This document shows positions 8,242 through 16,281 of a stretch of DNA of 64,000 bases, piece by piece (position 1 is the stretch's first letter; every line of letters begins with the position of its first letter). The stretch covers positions 5,828,001 through 5,892,000 of the forward strand of contig NZ_JACCCC010000001.1 in NCBI RefSeq assembly GCF_013408795.1, given 5' to 3'. Origin of the DNA: Spinactinospora alkalitolerans. Lineage in GTDB: Bacteria > Actinomycetota > Actinomycetes > Streptosporangiales > Streptosporangiaceae. The notes beneath the pieces are model-generated. The model searched no databases. It had not been told where the DNA came from and saw nothing but the letters and a program-made list of their open reading frames with translations. Both the position numbers and the translations under genes were made by a program.

Positions 8242-9540
8242 TCAGAAACCGAGCAGCCGGGGCAGGGTCAGGGAGAACTCGGGGACGTAGGTGACCAGCA
8301 GGAGCGCGATCACCAGGGGGACGTAGAAGGGCAGGACGCCGCGGGACGCCTCCTCGATGCGCACCTTGCCGACGGCCGAGCCGACGAACAGGACGCTGCC
8401 CACGGGCGGGGTGATCAGCCCGATCGCGAGGTTGAGCATGAGCATGACGCCGAACTGCATGGGGTCCATGCCCACCGAGGTGACGACCGGCAGCAGGATC
8501 GGGGTGGTGATCAGGATCAGCGGGGCCATGTCGAGCACCGCGCCGAGCATGATCAGCAGCAGGTTGCACAGCAGGAGCAGCAGGATCGGGTTCTCGGTGA
8601 GCCCCGTCAGCCACTGGGTCAGCGCAGCGGGCAGTTGCATCACGGTGAGCAGGTAGCCGTAGGCGCCGGCGGCGGCGATCAGGAAGAGCACCGTGGCCAG
8701 CGTGCGCATGGTGCGCTGCAGCATCCCGACGAGCGCGCGCAGCGGCACCTCGCGGTAGACGCCGAACGTGATCAGGAAGGCCCACACGCAGGCGATCGCG
8801 GCCGACTCGGTGGCGGTGAAGACGCCGCTGAGGATGCCGCCGATGACGATCACCGGCGTCAGCACGCCGAGAAGGCCCTGCAGGACCACGCGGGGGACGT
8901 CGCGCATCGGGATGGGCTCCCCGCGCGGATGGTTGTGGCGCCGCGCGAGCAGGTAGCAGGTCACCAGCAGCAGCAGGCCCAGGGCGATCCCGGGGACCAG
9001 GCCGGCCATGAACACCCCGCCGATGGAGACGCCGCCGCCGGCGGCGAGCGCGAAGATGATCATGTTGTGGCTCGGCGGGATGAGCACCCCCTGCGCGGCG
9101 CTGGAGATCGTCACCCCCACCGCATAGGCGGGACGGTACCCCTGCCTGCGCATCATCGGGATCATCACCGCCCCGATGGAGGAGGTGTCGGCCACCGCCG
9201 ACCCGGAGATTCCGCCGAAGAACGTGCTGGCCACGACGTTGAGCATGGCCAGGCCGCCGCGCAGCCACCCGACCAGCACGCTCGCGAAGTCGATGAGTCT
9301 GCGGGCGATGCCGCCGGTGGCCATGATCTCGCCGGCCAGGATGAAGAAGGGGATGGCCAGCAACGGGAACGAGTTGAGCCCCTGGACCATCTTCTGGCCG
9401 ATGACGGGCATCGGGATGTCCAACCACAGCGCCGCGCCCATGGAGGACATCGCCAGCGACAGCGCGATCGGCACGCGCAGCAGGAGCAGGACGGCGAAGC
9501 CGCCGAAGAGGAGGGCGGCGCCCACGGGGTCGATGTTCAC
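8242..9540 (-). CDS. dctM: TRAP transporter large permease subunit (DctM family)
   Basis: Integral membrane translocation subunit, 432 residues with about twelve hydrophobic helices, driven by an ion gradient. Recognisable blocks include IPFFILAGEIMATGGIARRL, GISGSAVADTSSIGAVMIPMM and PPVGSVLFVGSAVGK, all hallmarks of DctM. A longer open frame runs far upstream through the dctQ region, but the GTG at 9540 gives the expected N-terminus and overlaps the dctQ stop by four bases (GTGA), the usual coupling between these two subunits. Confidence 0.85.
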   Translation of the reverse strand: MNIDPVGAALLFGGFAVLLLLRVPIALSLAMSSMGAALWLDIPMPVIGQKMVQGLNSFPLLAIPFFILAGEIMATGGIARRLIDFASVLVGWLRGGLAMLNVVASTFFGGISGSAVADTSSIGAVMIPMMRRQGYRPAYAVGVTISSAAQGVLIPPSHNMIIFALAAGGGVSIGGVFMAGLVPGIALGLLLLVTCYLLARRHNHPRGEPIPMRDVPRVVLQGLLGVLTPVIVIGGILSGVFTATESAAIACVWAFLITFGVYREVPLRALVGMLQRTMRTLATVLFLIAAAGAYGYLLTVMQLPAALTQWLTGLTENPILLLLLCNLLLIMLGAVLDMAPLILITTPILLPVVTSVGMDPMQFGVMLMLNLAIGLITPPVGSVLFVGSAVGKVRIEEASRGVLPFYVPLVIALLLVTYVPEFSLTLPRLLGF

Positions 9541-10166
9541 CGGTGTTTCTCGTTTCCGTCGGGGTCCGCGTCGCCGTCGCTGCCGGCCGCGTCCGGTCCG
9601 TCTCCGGTCGTCGTCTCGGCAGCGGCCTGGGGCAGCAGCCCGAACAGCTGCAGAGCGCTGTAGAGGGTGATCAGCACACCGGCGACGGGCATCACGGCGT
9701 ACTGCACCGAGGTGGGCAGTCCCGTGGCCGGCAGCGTCGAGTTGGCCATCAGCCGGGTGAACTCGCTGCCCTGGACCACCAGGTAGACCCCGAACACCAG
9801 CATGAGCGCGGGGGCCAGCCGACCGACGACGGCGTGCAACGCACCGGGAAAGCGGTCCACCAGAAACCCGAGCGCGATGTGGCTGCCGTCGCGGATGCCC
9901 TTGGCGATGCCCAGGAAGGCGATCCACCCCAGCAGCAGCAGCGCGGTCTCCGAGGACCATCCGGGCGTGGATCCGAGCACGTAGCGGCTGAAGACCTGCC
10001 AGGTCACGACCAGGACGAGCACGACAAGGCCGGTGAGGGCCAAGGCGTCGGTCGCCAGGTCGAGCACCTTCAGACCTCGTCGGTAGATCCGCGCCGCCGC
10101 ATGGACGGGCGGTGTCGAATCCGGCATCTCGACTCCGATCAACACTCGCTGCAATGCGTGCGTCAC
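9537..10166 (-). CDS. dctQ: TRAP transporter small permease subunit (DctQ family)
   Basis: Four-helix membrane subunit of the TRAP transporter, 209 residues. Visible features are helices around LTGLVVLVLVVTW and LLLGWIAFLGIAKGIRDGSHIALG, which includes the conserved Gly-x-H(I/V) region of DctQ. The C-terminus is a long acidic tail ending in DPDGNEKHR. The start could be the Met at 10166 or the Met 13 codons later (MPDSTPP); both lie close to the promoter at 10197-10224. It is the first gene of the galacturonate operon. Confidence 0.75.
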   Translation of the reverse strand: MTHALQRVLIGVEMPDSTPPVHAAARIYRRGLKVLDLATDALALTGLVVLVLVVTWQVFSRYVLGSTPGWSSETALLLLGWIAFLGIAKGIRDGSHIALGFLVDRFPGALHAVVGRLAPALMLVFGVYLVVQGSEFTRLMANSTLPATGLPTSVQYAVMPVAGVLITLYSALQLFGLLPQAAAETTTGDGPDAAGSDGDADPDGNEKHR

Positions 10167-10182
10167 TGCACGCCAACAGGTC

Positions 10183-10224
10183 AGAAACCGGTTTCTAACC
10201 TAACCAAAGTGATACATCTGTCAA
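10183..10224 (-). promoter_or_regulatory. Promoter and LacI operator of the galacturonate operon
   Basis: On the minus strand: -35 TTGACA (10224-10219), 16-base spacer, -10 TAGGTT (10202-10197), then at once the palindrome AGAAACCGGTTTCT (10196-10183), which would cover the transcription start. This is the repressor geometry expected for a LacI-family protein. The same motif recurs twice in the 1.5 kb beside it. Confidence 0.8.
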
Positions 10225-10324
10225 CCCCTTATGGCGCCGATCATGCCGATCGCCGGTTCAGCCCGTCCTGTGCGCACGCCAGGCAGCCCCGGGGCCCACC
10301 CCGGGGCTGCCCGATGCTGCGCCG

Positions 10325-11380
10325 CTATCGACGCACGTCAGCGGGGCCGGTGCTGTCCCGCACCTCCAACCGCGGGGTGAAGCAGACGTCGGCCGGAGGG
10401 TCCTCCTTGCGCAGCATCGCCGCCAGGCGCTGCCAGGCCTCCCGCCCCAGTTCCTCCTGCGGGACCGACACCGTGGTCAGCCGGGGAGAGATGTAGCGGG
10501 AGAAGGGGATGTCGTCGAACCCGACCACGCTGACCTGGTCGGGAACCGCCACACCGATCTCGGTCATCTTGCCCAGGGCCCCCAGCGCCACCAGGTCGTT
10601 GTAGCCGATGACGGCCGTGGCTCCGGTGGCCAGCGCGCGATCGGCCGCCTCGTAGCCCTCCTCCAGCATGGAGCCGCACTCCACGATGTGAAGCTCGAAA
10701 CGCCCGCGCGCCGACTCCTCCAGCGCCTCCATCCGCTGCCGGTTGGACACGCTGGCGCGCGGACCGGACAGGAAGGCCACGCGCGTGTGCCCCAGCCAGG
10801 CAAGATGGGCGCAGACCGCGCGGACTCCGGAGGAGTAGTCGACCGAGACGGTGGGCGCCTCCAGCCCGTCGACGTGCCGGTTGACCAGGACGAAGGGTTC
10901 GATGGTGGGGGCGAGCTCGACCAGTTCCCTGTCATGGCTGCGCGGGGAGCACAGCACCAGCCCGTCGGCGCGTAGCCGGCTCTCCTGGGCCAGCAACGGC
11001 TCCTCCAGAGGCAACTCGTGGCTGTCGGTGACCAGCAGCCGGTAACCGTCCCGGCCGGCCGCCCGGCTCACCCCGCGCAGCACCGATTGGAACATGGGGT
11101 TGCCCAGGTCGGGGACTGTGATGGCGACCAGCCCGGTGCGCCCGCGCGCCAGCCCCTGGGCGATCGCGCTGGGGCGGTACCCCAGGGACACCGCGGCCTG
11201 CTGGACCCTGCGGGCCAGCTCCGGGGCCACCGACTCCTGGTTGTTCATCACCCGCGAAACCGTGGCCGGGGAGACGCCGGCGGCCTTCGCGACGTCGCGG
11301 ATGGTGACGGTCTGTCCCCGTCCACGCTGCGGCGCCCTGTCGTCCGCCGCCCCGACGGCGGCTTCTCCGACCTCTCCCAT
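10325..11380 (-). CDS. LacI-family repressor of the pectin/galacturonate genes
   Basis: DNA-binding regulator of 351 residues: N-terminal helix-turn-helix VTIRDVAKAAGVSPATVSRVMNN, hinge region GYRPSAIAQGLARG, then a periplasmic-binding-protein-like effector domain (ITVPDLGNPMFQSVLRGV ... VVGFDDIPFSRYISPRLTTV). The Met at 11380 adds about 24 residues before the helix-turn-helix; a GTG just before TIRDV would give the standard N-terminus, so the exact start is open. The gene lies between the operon and the polygalacturonase gene, and matching palindromes stand before all three units, so it very likely represses them and itself. The effector is presumably a uronate or a breakdown product. Confidence 0.85.
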   Translation of the reverse strand: MGEVGEAAVGAADDRAPQRGRGQTVTIRDVAKAAGVSPATVSRVMNNQESVAPELARRVQQAAVSLGYRPSAIAQGLARGRTGLVAITVPDLGNPMFQSVLRGVSRAAGRDGYRLLVTDSHELPLEEPLLAQESRLRADGLVLCSPRSHDRELVELAPTIEPFVLVNRHVDGLEAPTVSVDYSSGVRAVCAHLAWLGHTRVAFLSGPRASVSNRQRMEALEESARGRFELHIVECGSMLEEGYEAADRALATGATAVIGYNDLVALGALGKMTEIGVAVPDQVSVVGFDDIPFSRYISPRLTTVSVPQEELGREAWQRLAAMLRKEDPPADVCFTPRLEVRDSTGPADVRR

Positions 11381-11422
11381 GCCTACGTTGACCCCGCTTC
11401 CGTCATAGCGCGCCCCTCGGGA

Positions 11423-11436
11423 AGAAACCGCTTTCT
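11423..11436. promoter_or_regulatory. LacI operator upstream of its own gene
   Basis: AGAAACCGCTTTCT, one mismatch from the perfect palindrome at the operon promoter, 42 bases upstream of the repressor start. It suggests autoregulation. Confidence 0.7.
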
Positions 11437-11645
11437 AAGCGTCAGGGTACAGCACCGCCTGCCGGCTTTCATGTGCGCCGCCGTCCGGTTCCGGCTCCAG
11501 CCCGCAACGCGGCCCTCTCCGCTGAAATGCCTGTACCGCGGCTCATTCGGTGCGCTCTGACAGGGGAGTGGACCGCCACTTTACCGGCGGCGGCGCGGCG
11601 CCGCCGCGAACCTCCGGGGATCGTTGACGAATTCTCCCTTCTCCA

Positions 11646-11690
11646 TTGACACGGAGACGAATCCGGGCTTCTCATGAGAAACCGGTTCCC
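11646..11690 (+). promoter_or_regulatory. Promoter and LacI operator of the polygalacturonase gene
   Basis: TTGACA (11646-11651), an 18-base spacer and a weak -10 TCTCAT (11670-11675), followed by AGAAACCGGTTCCC (11677-11690), the third copy of the LacI motif with two changes in the right half. This ties the secreted pectinase to the galacturonate regulon. Bases 11437-11640 hold no gene. Confidence 0.65.
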
Positions 11691-11762
11691 GGAGGGGGTG
11701 CGGGCGCGTCGCAGCGCCCTGCGCCGAAACTCCACAGCCACGGAAGACGGAAAAGGAAACCA

Positions 11763-13187
11763 TTGCGCAGGATCTCAGCCGCAATCACCACCATCGCGAG
11801 CGCGGTCGCGCTCGCAGCGGGCACAGCGGGGCCGGTCAACGCCGAGGAGCAGGCGGAACCGGCTCAGGGCTGGGAGCTCGCCGAGCAGATCAAGGAGCGC
11901 GTGCAGCCGCCGGAGTTCCCCGACCGGGAGTTCCTGCTCACCGACTTCGGCGCCGACCCGACCGGTGAGCGGATCAGCACCGACGCGTTCGCCGCCGCGA
12001 TCGACGCGGCATCGGAGCGCGGCGGAACGGTCGTCGTCCCCGAGGGCGAGTTCCTCACTGGCGCCATCCACCTCGAAAGCGACGTGAACCTGCACGTCAG
12101 CACGGGGGCGACGGTCCGCTTCAGCCAGGACCCGCAGGATTACCTGCCCGCCGTGTACACCCGCTGGGAGGGGGTCGAGCTCTACAACTACTCCCCCTTC
12201 ATCTACGCCCACGACGTGCACAACGTGGCCATCACCGGCGGCGGCACCCTCGACGGGCAGGCCGACGAGGAGCACTGGTGGCCGTGGAAGGAGGAGTCCA
12301 ACGGCCAGGGCGGGGTGATCGAGACCGAGGACCGCGACGCCCTGTTCGAGATGGCCGAAGAGGGGGTCCCGGTCGAGGAGCGCGACTTCGGCGCGGACAG
12401 CCGCCTGCGGCCCAACTTCATCCAGTTCTACGAGAGCTCGGACATCCTGGTCCAAGGGGTCACCCTGACCAACTCGCCGATGTGGATGATCCACCCGGTG
12501 CTGTCGGAGAACGTGACCGTCGACAGCGTCGTCCTGGACAGCCCGGACGGCCCCAACAGCGACGGCGTCAACCCCGAGTCGAGCAGGGACGTCGTGATCA
12601 AGAACTCCGTCTTCGACAACGGTGACGACTGCATCGCGATCAAGTCCGGCCGCAACGCCGACGGCCGCCGCGTCAACGTCCCCAGCGAGAACATCGTCGT
12701 CTACGACAACGAGATGCGCGACGGGCACGGCGGCGTCGTCATCGGCAGCGAGATGTCGGGCAGCGTGCACAACGTGTTCGCCGAGGACAACACCATGGAC
12801 AGTCCGGAGCTGCTGCGTGCGCTCCGGATCAAGACCAACTCGGTGCGCGGCGGCACCGTGGAGCACGTGTACTTCCGCGACAACAGGGTCCCGCAGATCT
12901 CCGATGAGGTCATCCGGGTGAACTTCCGGTACGAGGAGGGTGACGCCGGCGACCACACTCCGGTGGTGCGCGACATCAACATCGAGGACGTCCACAGCGT
13001 GGGCGGCGAGTTCGCGCTGTACCTGCGCGGCTACGAGCGCTCCCCCATCAGCGACGTGACCATCACGGACTCCTCCTTCGCGGACGTGGAGACCCCGATG
13101 CGGCTCGAACACGTCGACGGCCTGACGCTGAACGACGTGACCATCAACGGCGAGCACTACGACGAGACCATCAACCAGGGCGCCTGA
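11763..13187 (+). CDS. Secreted polygalacturonase-type glycoside hydrolase, family GH28
   Basis: Extracellular right-handed beta-helix enzyme that hydrolyses polygalacturonate (pectin); 474 residues. The TTG at 11763 is chosen because a GGAAAAGGA stretch precedes it and it gives a clean Sec signal (MRRISAAITTIASAVALAAG...GPVNAEE). The four GH28 motifs are present in order: NSDGVNP, GDDCIAIKSG (catalytic Asp pair), GHGGVVIG (His) and RIKTN (subsite). No carbohydrate-binding module is visible. It lies next to the LacI regulator and shares its operator, so it feeds galacturonate to the TRAP transporter. Exo- or endo-action and rhamnogalacturonan specificity cannot be separated here. Confidence 0.9.
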   Translation: MRRISAAITTIASAVALAAGTAGPVNAEEQAEPAQGWELAEQIKERVQPPEFPDREFLLTDFGADPTGERISTDAFAAAIDAASERGGTVVVPEGEFLTGAIHLESDVNLHVSTGATVRFSQDPQDYLPAVYTRWEGVELYNYSPFIYAHDVHNVAITGGGTLDGQADEEHWWPWKEESNGQGGVIETEDRDALFEMAEEGVPVEERDFGADSRLRPNFIQFYESSDILVQGVTLTNSPMWMIHPVLSENVTVDSVVLDSPDGPNSDGVNPESSRDVVIKNSVFDNGDDCIAIKSGRNADGRRVNVPSENIVVYDNEMRDGHGGVVIGSEMSGSVHNVFAEDNTMDSPELLRALRIKTNSVRGGTVEHVYFRDNRVPQISDEVIRVNFRYEEGDAGDHTPVVRDINIEDVHSVGGEFALYLRGYERSPISDVTITDSSFADVETPMRLEHVDGLTLNDVTINGEHYDETINQGA

Positions 13188-13321
13188 CCCTTCTCCTCGC
13201 GCCTCCTCCAACGTCGGTCTTGGCCTCATCGGGGTTGAAACGGCGGTTTTGACCCCCCACAACGCCAAGATCGACGAGAGAACCACCGTGTGCGCCCGGC
13301 GGCGATCGCGCGCACCGGCCG

Positions 13322-13357
13322 ACGAAGGGCCGCCCGGATCCCCGGGCGGCCCTTCGT
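13322..13357 (+). terminator. Terminator of the polygalacturonase gene
   Basis: Perfect 16-bp stem (13322-13337/13342-13357) with loop ATCC, 135 bases after the stop codon. Confidence 0.75.
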
Positions 13358-13423
13358 GCTGGTCGCCCGCGCGCGGCTCGGGCCCGTCCGGCGTCTTCCG
13401 CGCAACGGAAAACTCACTGACTG

Positions 13424-13472
13424 TTTACAGCCGACCGTGTTCTGGTTACCCTCCTTATTGGGAGCGCTCCCA
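13424..13472 (+). promoter_or_regulatory. cel6 promoter with CelR operator
   Basis: TTTACA (13424-13429), 17-base spacer, TACCCT (13447-13452), then the palindrome TGGGAGCGCTCCCA (13459-13472) at the expected transcription start. The 14-mer is the known CelR operator of Thermobifida cellulase genes, where cellobiose releases the repressor. Confidence 0.85.
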
Positions 13473-13554
13473 TGACCTAGGTCACACCGACCGGCCCAGA
13501 CAAGGCTCGCACCTCCGGAGCGGTCGGCGCCCGGCAACCCTTGTCCCTGCCGAG

Positions 13555-13568
13555 TGGGAGCGCTCCCA
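13555..13568 (+). promoter_or_regulatory. Second CelR operator upstream of cel6
   Basis: Exact second copy of TGGGAGCGCTCCCA, 96 bases downstream of the first. It could block a second promoter, act as a roadblock or allow looping. Confidence 0.8.
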
Positions 13569-14038
13569 GAGAGGCGAAGACGCATTCAGCACCGGCCCGA
13601 CCGATCCTCCGTCCCCCGGGAGGTAACCGTGCCACCGGCTCGCTCCGACCCCCGTCCCCCGACTCCGCTCCCCCGCCCCGTCCGGGCACCGGCCACGGCG
13701 CCTCCCCCGACCGCCGCACCCCGCCCGTAGCCGGCCGCGCGGCCGAGCGGCCGAGCGCCCGCAGCCCCCGTTCCCCCCACTCCCCTACTTCCCTGATTCC
13801 CCGAACGGCGCGACCGTGCCGCCACCGTCGCGCCGCCCCCGCCATGCCCACCGACGGATCCGACGCGCCCGACGGCGCACCCCCATTCCCGCCCAACCGA
13901 TGACCGCCACCCCCGGCGCTCATCGCGCCGCCACCCGATGGAAGCAGCGGGTCGCGGCGCACCACCCCGAACACCTGCTTCCGATCCCGATCCGCCGGAG
14001 ATCTCCGTCCGGCGGATCACCCCCACTAAGGAGGACAC
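13569..14038 (+). other. Long untranslated leader of cel6
   Basis: About 470 bases between the second CelR box and the GTG start, with no convincing gene. It is extremely C-rich on the plus strand. Open frames exist on both strands but show low-complexity, Pro/Arg-rich translations without any family signature. The only clear signal is the Shine-Dalgarno AAGGAGGA at 14028-14035. Confidence 0.5.
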
Positions 14039-15814
14039 GTGAGGTCAGGCAGAAAGAGAGCGGTCCGCTCCGGGCCGGCGCGAGCGGCGGCCGCCGCATC
14101 CGCGTTCGCGCTCGGCTGCACCGCGCTGGTCGCGACGAGCGGCCCGGCCGGTGCGGCGACCGGCTGCGAGGTCGAGTACACGGTGGTCAACGAGTGGAGC
14201 ACCGGCTTCACCGCCGGCGTGACCGTCACCAACCTGGGCGACGCGCTCGACGGCTGGACCCTGGAATGGGACTTCGCCGGCGACCAGCAGGTCGGCAACG
14301 GCTGGAACGGCTCCTACAGCCAGTCGGGTCAGCACGTCACGGTGGAGGACGCCGGCTACAACGGCACCCTCGGCACCGAAGCCAGCGTGGAGATCGGCTT
14401 CAACGGCACCTATTCCGGCAGCAACAGCGTGCCGTCGTCGTTCACGCTGAACGGCGTCGAGTGCGACGGCGGGACGACCGACCCCACGGACCCGCCGGAG
14501 GAGCCGGACCCGGACCCCACGGACCCGCCGGAGGAGCCGGAACCGGGTGAGCGCGTCGACAACCCCTACGTGGGCGCCGACGTGTACGTGAACCCGCAGT
14601 GGGCGGCGAACGCCGAGGCCGAGCCCGGCGGCGACGCGGTCGCCGACGAGCCGACCGCCGTCTGGCTGGACCAGATCAGCGCCATCGAGGGCAACGACAG
14701 CCCCACCACCGGCAGCATGGGGCTGGTCGACCACCTCGACGAGGCGGTGGAGCAGGCCAACGGCGAACCGCTGGTGTTCCAGGTGGTCATCTACAACCTG
14801 CCCGGCCGGGACTGCGCCGCGCTGGCCTCCAACGGCACGCTCGGCCCGGAGGAGATCGGCAAGTACAAGAACGACTACATCGACGTGATCGCCGAGATCA
14901 TCGACCGTCCGGAATACTCCGACCTGCGGATCGTCACGACCATCGAGCCCGACTCGCTGCCGAACCTCGTCACCAACGTCGGCGGCCGCGAGACGGCCAC
15001 CGAGAACTGCGACGAGATGCTGGAGAACGGCAACTACGTCGAAGGGGTCGCCTACGCCCTGGAGGCGCTCGGCGCCGTCCCCAACGTCTACAACTACGTC
15101 GACGCCGGCCACCACGGCTGGATCGGCTGGGAGGACAACTTCGGCGCGTCCGTGGACCTGTTCTACGAGACGGCGCAGACCGGCGGCGCGTCCCCCGAGG
15201 ACGTGCACGGCTTCATCGTCAACACCGCCAACTACTCGGCCCTGGTGGAGCCGTACTTCGACGTCACCGACAACGTGAACGGGCAGATGGTGCGCCAGTC
15301 CGACTGGGTGGACTGGAACAACTACGCGGACGAGCTGTCCTTCGCCCAGGCGCTGCGGGACGAGGCCGTCTCGACCGGGTTCCCCTCCGACATCGGCATG
15401 CTGATCGACACCTCCCGCAACGGCTGGGGCGGTGACGCGCGGCCGACCGGTCCTGGCCCGCAGACCAGCGTGAACGACTACGTCAACGAGGGCCGCGTCG
15501 ACCGCCGGATCCACCTCGGCAACTGGTGCAACCAGTCCGGCGCGGGTCTGGGCGAGCGGCCGACCGCCGCCCCGGAGTCCGGCATCGACGCCTACGTGTG
15601 GGTGAAGCCTCCGGGCGAGTCCGACGGCTCCAGCGAGGAGATCCCGAACGACGAGGGCAAGGGCTTCGACCGGATGTGCGACCCGACCTACGGGGGCAAC
15701 CCGCGCAACGGCGACAGCGACAGCGGCGCCCTGGCGAACGCGCCGATCTCCGGCCACTGGTTCTCCGAGCAGTTCCAGGAGCTCCTGGCCAACGCCTACC
15801 CGCCCGTCCAGTGA
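14039..15814 (+). CDS. cel6B: Secreted exocellulase (cellobiohydrolase) Cel6B-like: CBM2 + GH6
   Basis: Extracellular inverting cellulase of 591 residues, acting on non-reducing cellulose ends. Order: signal peptide (about 1-40, ending GPAGA-ATG), CBM2 cellulose-binding module (about 41-142, cysteine-bracketed GCEVEY...GVECDGG), an Asp/Pro/Glu linker with two repeats (DPTDPPEEP), then the GH6 domain. Catalytic acids are visible in LPGRDCAALASNG and IEPDSLPN, and the base region is KPPGESDGSSEE. Module order and long tracts match Thermobifida fusca Cel6B as I remember it. GTG start is fixed by AAGGAGGA seven bases upstream. Regulated by CelR through two boxes. Confidence 0.93.
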   Translation: MRSGRKRAVRSGPARAAAAASAFALGCTALVATSGPAGAATGCEVEYTVVNEWSTGFTAGVTVTNLGDALDGWTLEWDFAGDQQVGNGWNGSYSQSGQHVTVEDAGYNGTLGTEASVEIGFNGTYSGSNSVPSSFTLNGVECDGGTTDPTDPPEEPDPDPTDPPEEPEPGERVDNPYVGADVYVNPQWAANAEAEPGGDAVADEPTAVWLDQISAIEGNDSPTTGSMGLVDHLDEAVEQANGEPLVFQVVIYNLPGRDCAALASNGTLGPEEIGKYKNDYIDVIAEIIDRPEYSDLRIVTTIEPDSLPNLVTNVGGRETATENCDEMLENGNYVEGVAYALEALGAVPNVYNYVDAGHHGWIGWEDNFGASVDLFYETAQTGGASPEDVHGFIVNTANYSALVEPYFDVTDNVNGQMVRQSDWVDWNNYADELSFAQALRDEAVSTGFPSDIGMLIDTSRNGWGGDARPTGPGPQTSVNDYVNEGRVDRRIHLGNWCNQSGAGLGERPTAAPESGIDAYVWVKPPGESDGSSEEIPNDEGKGFDRMCDPTYGGNPRNGDSDSGALANAPISGHWFSEQFQELLANAYPPVQ

Positions 15815-15863
15815 CCGTGAGGAGGTGACGGCCTGACGAGCTGAGAAGCGCACCGTGCGAGCC

Positions 15864-15897
15864 GCGTCCCCGGTCCGTTCCGACGGGCCGGGGACGC
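15864..15897 (+). terminator. Terminator of cel6B
   Basis: 15-bp stem with one G-U pair (15864-15878/15883-15897), loop TCCG, 50 bases after the stop. Confidence 0.7.
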
Positions 15898-15947
15898 TTC
15901 GTTCCCCTCGTCCGGCGGGTCTTCCAGCAGGCCGGATCGGCGCGGGC

Positions 15948-16220
15948 TCACTGTCCGCGTGCCGTTCGGCACCGCCGGAGCACCGCGTCGAACAGGGACC
16001 ACCCGTCGACCTCGGCGGCGCGGTCGAGGTCCCGGCCGAGCGCACCGGGAACGTCGATCACCGCCCGCACGGTTCCCGGCCGGTGCAGATTGAGGTAGGC
16101 GCCGTCACCGGCGCGCACGACGCCGCCGCTGTGCATGGCCGTCCCGTCGCCGACGAGGCGGCCGGGCCCGGCGCGGAAGGCGACGCGGACCGCGTCCTGC
16201 GAGCCTGGTGCGAGCGGCAC
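15948..16220 (-). CDS. Unrecognised small protein downstream of sugar kinase
   Basis: Open frame of 90 residues with actinobacterial codon bias, 61 bases after the kinase stop on the same strand. The translation (MPLAPGSQDAVRVAFRAGPG..., then a stretch containing VRAGDGAYLNLHRPGTVRAVIDVPG) looks like alternating beta strands of a soluble protein, with no signal or membrane segment. I do not recognise a family. It may be a third gene of the isomerase/kinase operon or a fragment of a larger one. Confidence 0.4.
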   Translation of the reverse strand: MPLAPGSQDAVRVAFRAGPGRLVGDGTAMHSGGVVRAGDGAYLNLHRPGTVRAVIDVPGALGRDLDRAAEVDGWSLFDAVLRRCRTARGQ

Positions 16221-16281
16221 GCCCAGAGCTGACGACGGTTGCGAGGAGCCGCTGCGGCGGCGGTCCGGCCCGGACGGGCCT

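Noticed and set aside
7066-9663. 865-codon plus-strand open frame across the TRAP genes
   Set aside because: Antisense shadow, rich in Asp/Gln/His/Gly repeats typical of reverse reading of membrane-protein codons in high-GC DNA.
11646-11762. Upstream start for the polygalacturonase (open frame to 11646)
   Set aside because: It would put the LacI operator and the -35 box inside the gene and hide the signal peptide behind 39 basic residues.
13541-13903. Possible small gene in the cel6B leader
   Set aside because: Pro/Arg-rich low-complexity translation, no ribosome-binding site, and it crosses the CelR box.
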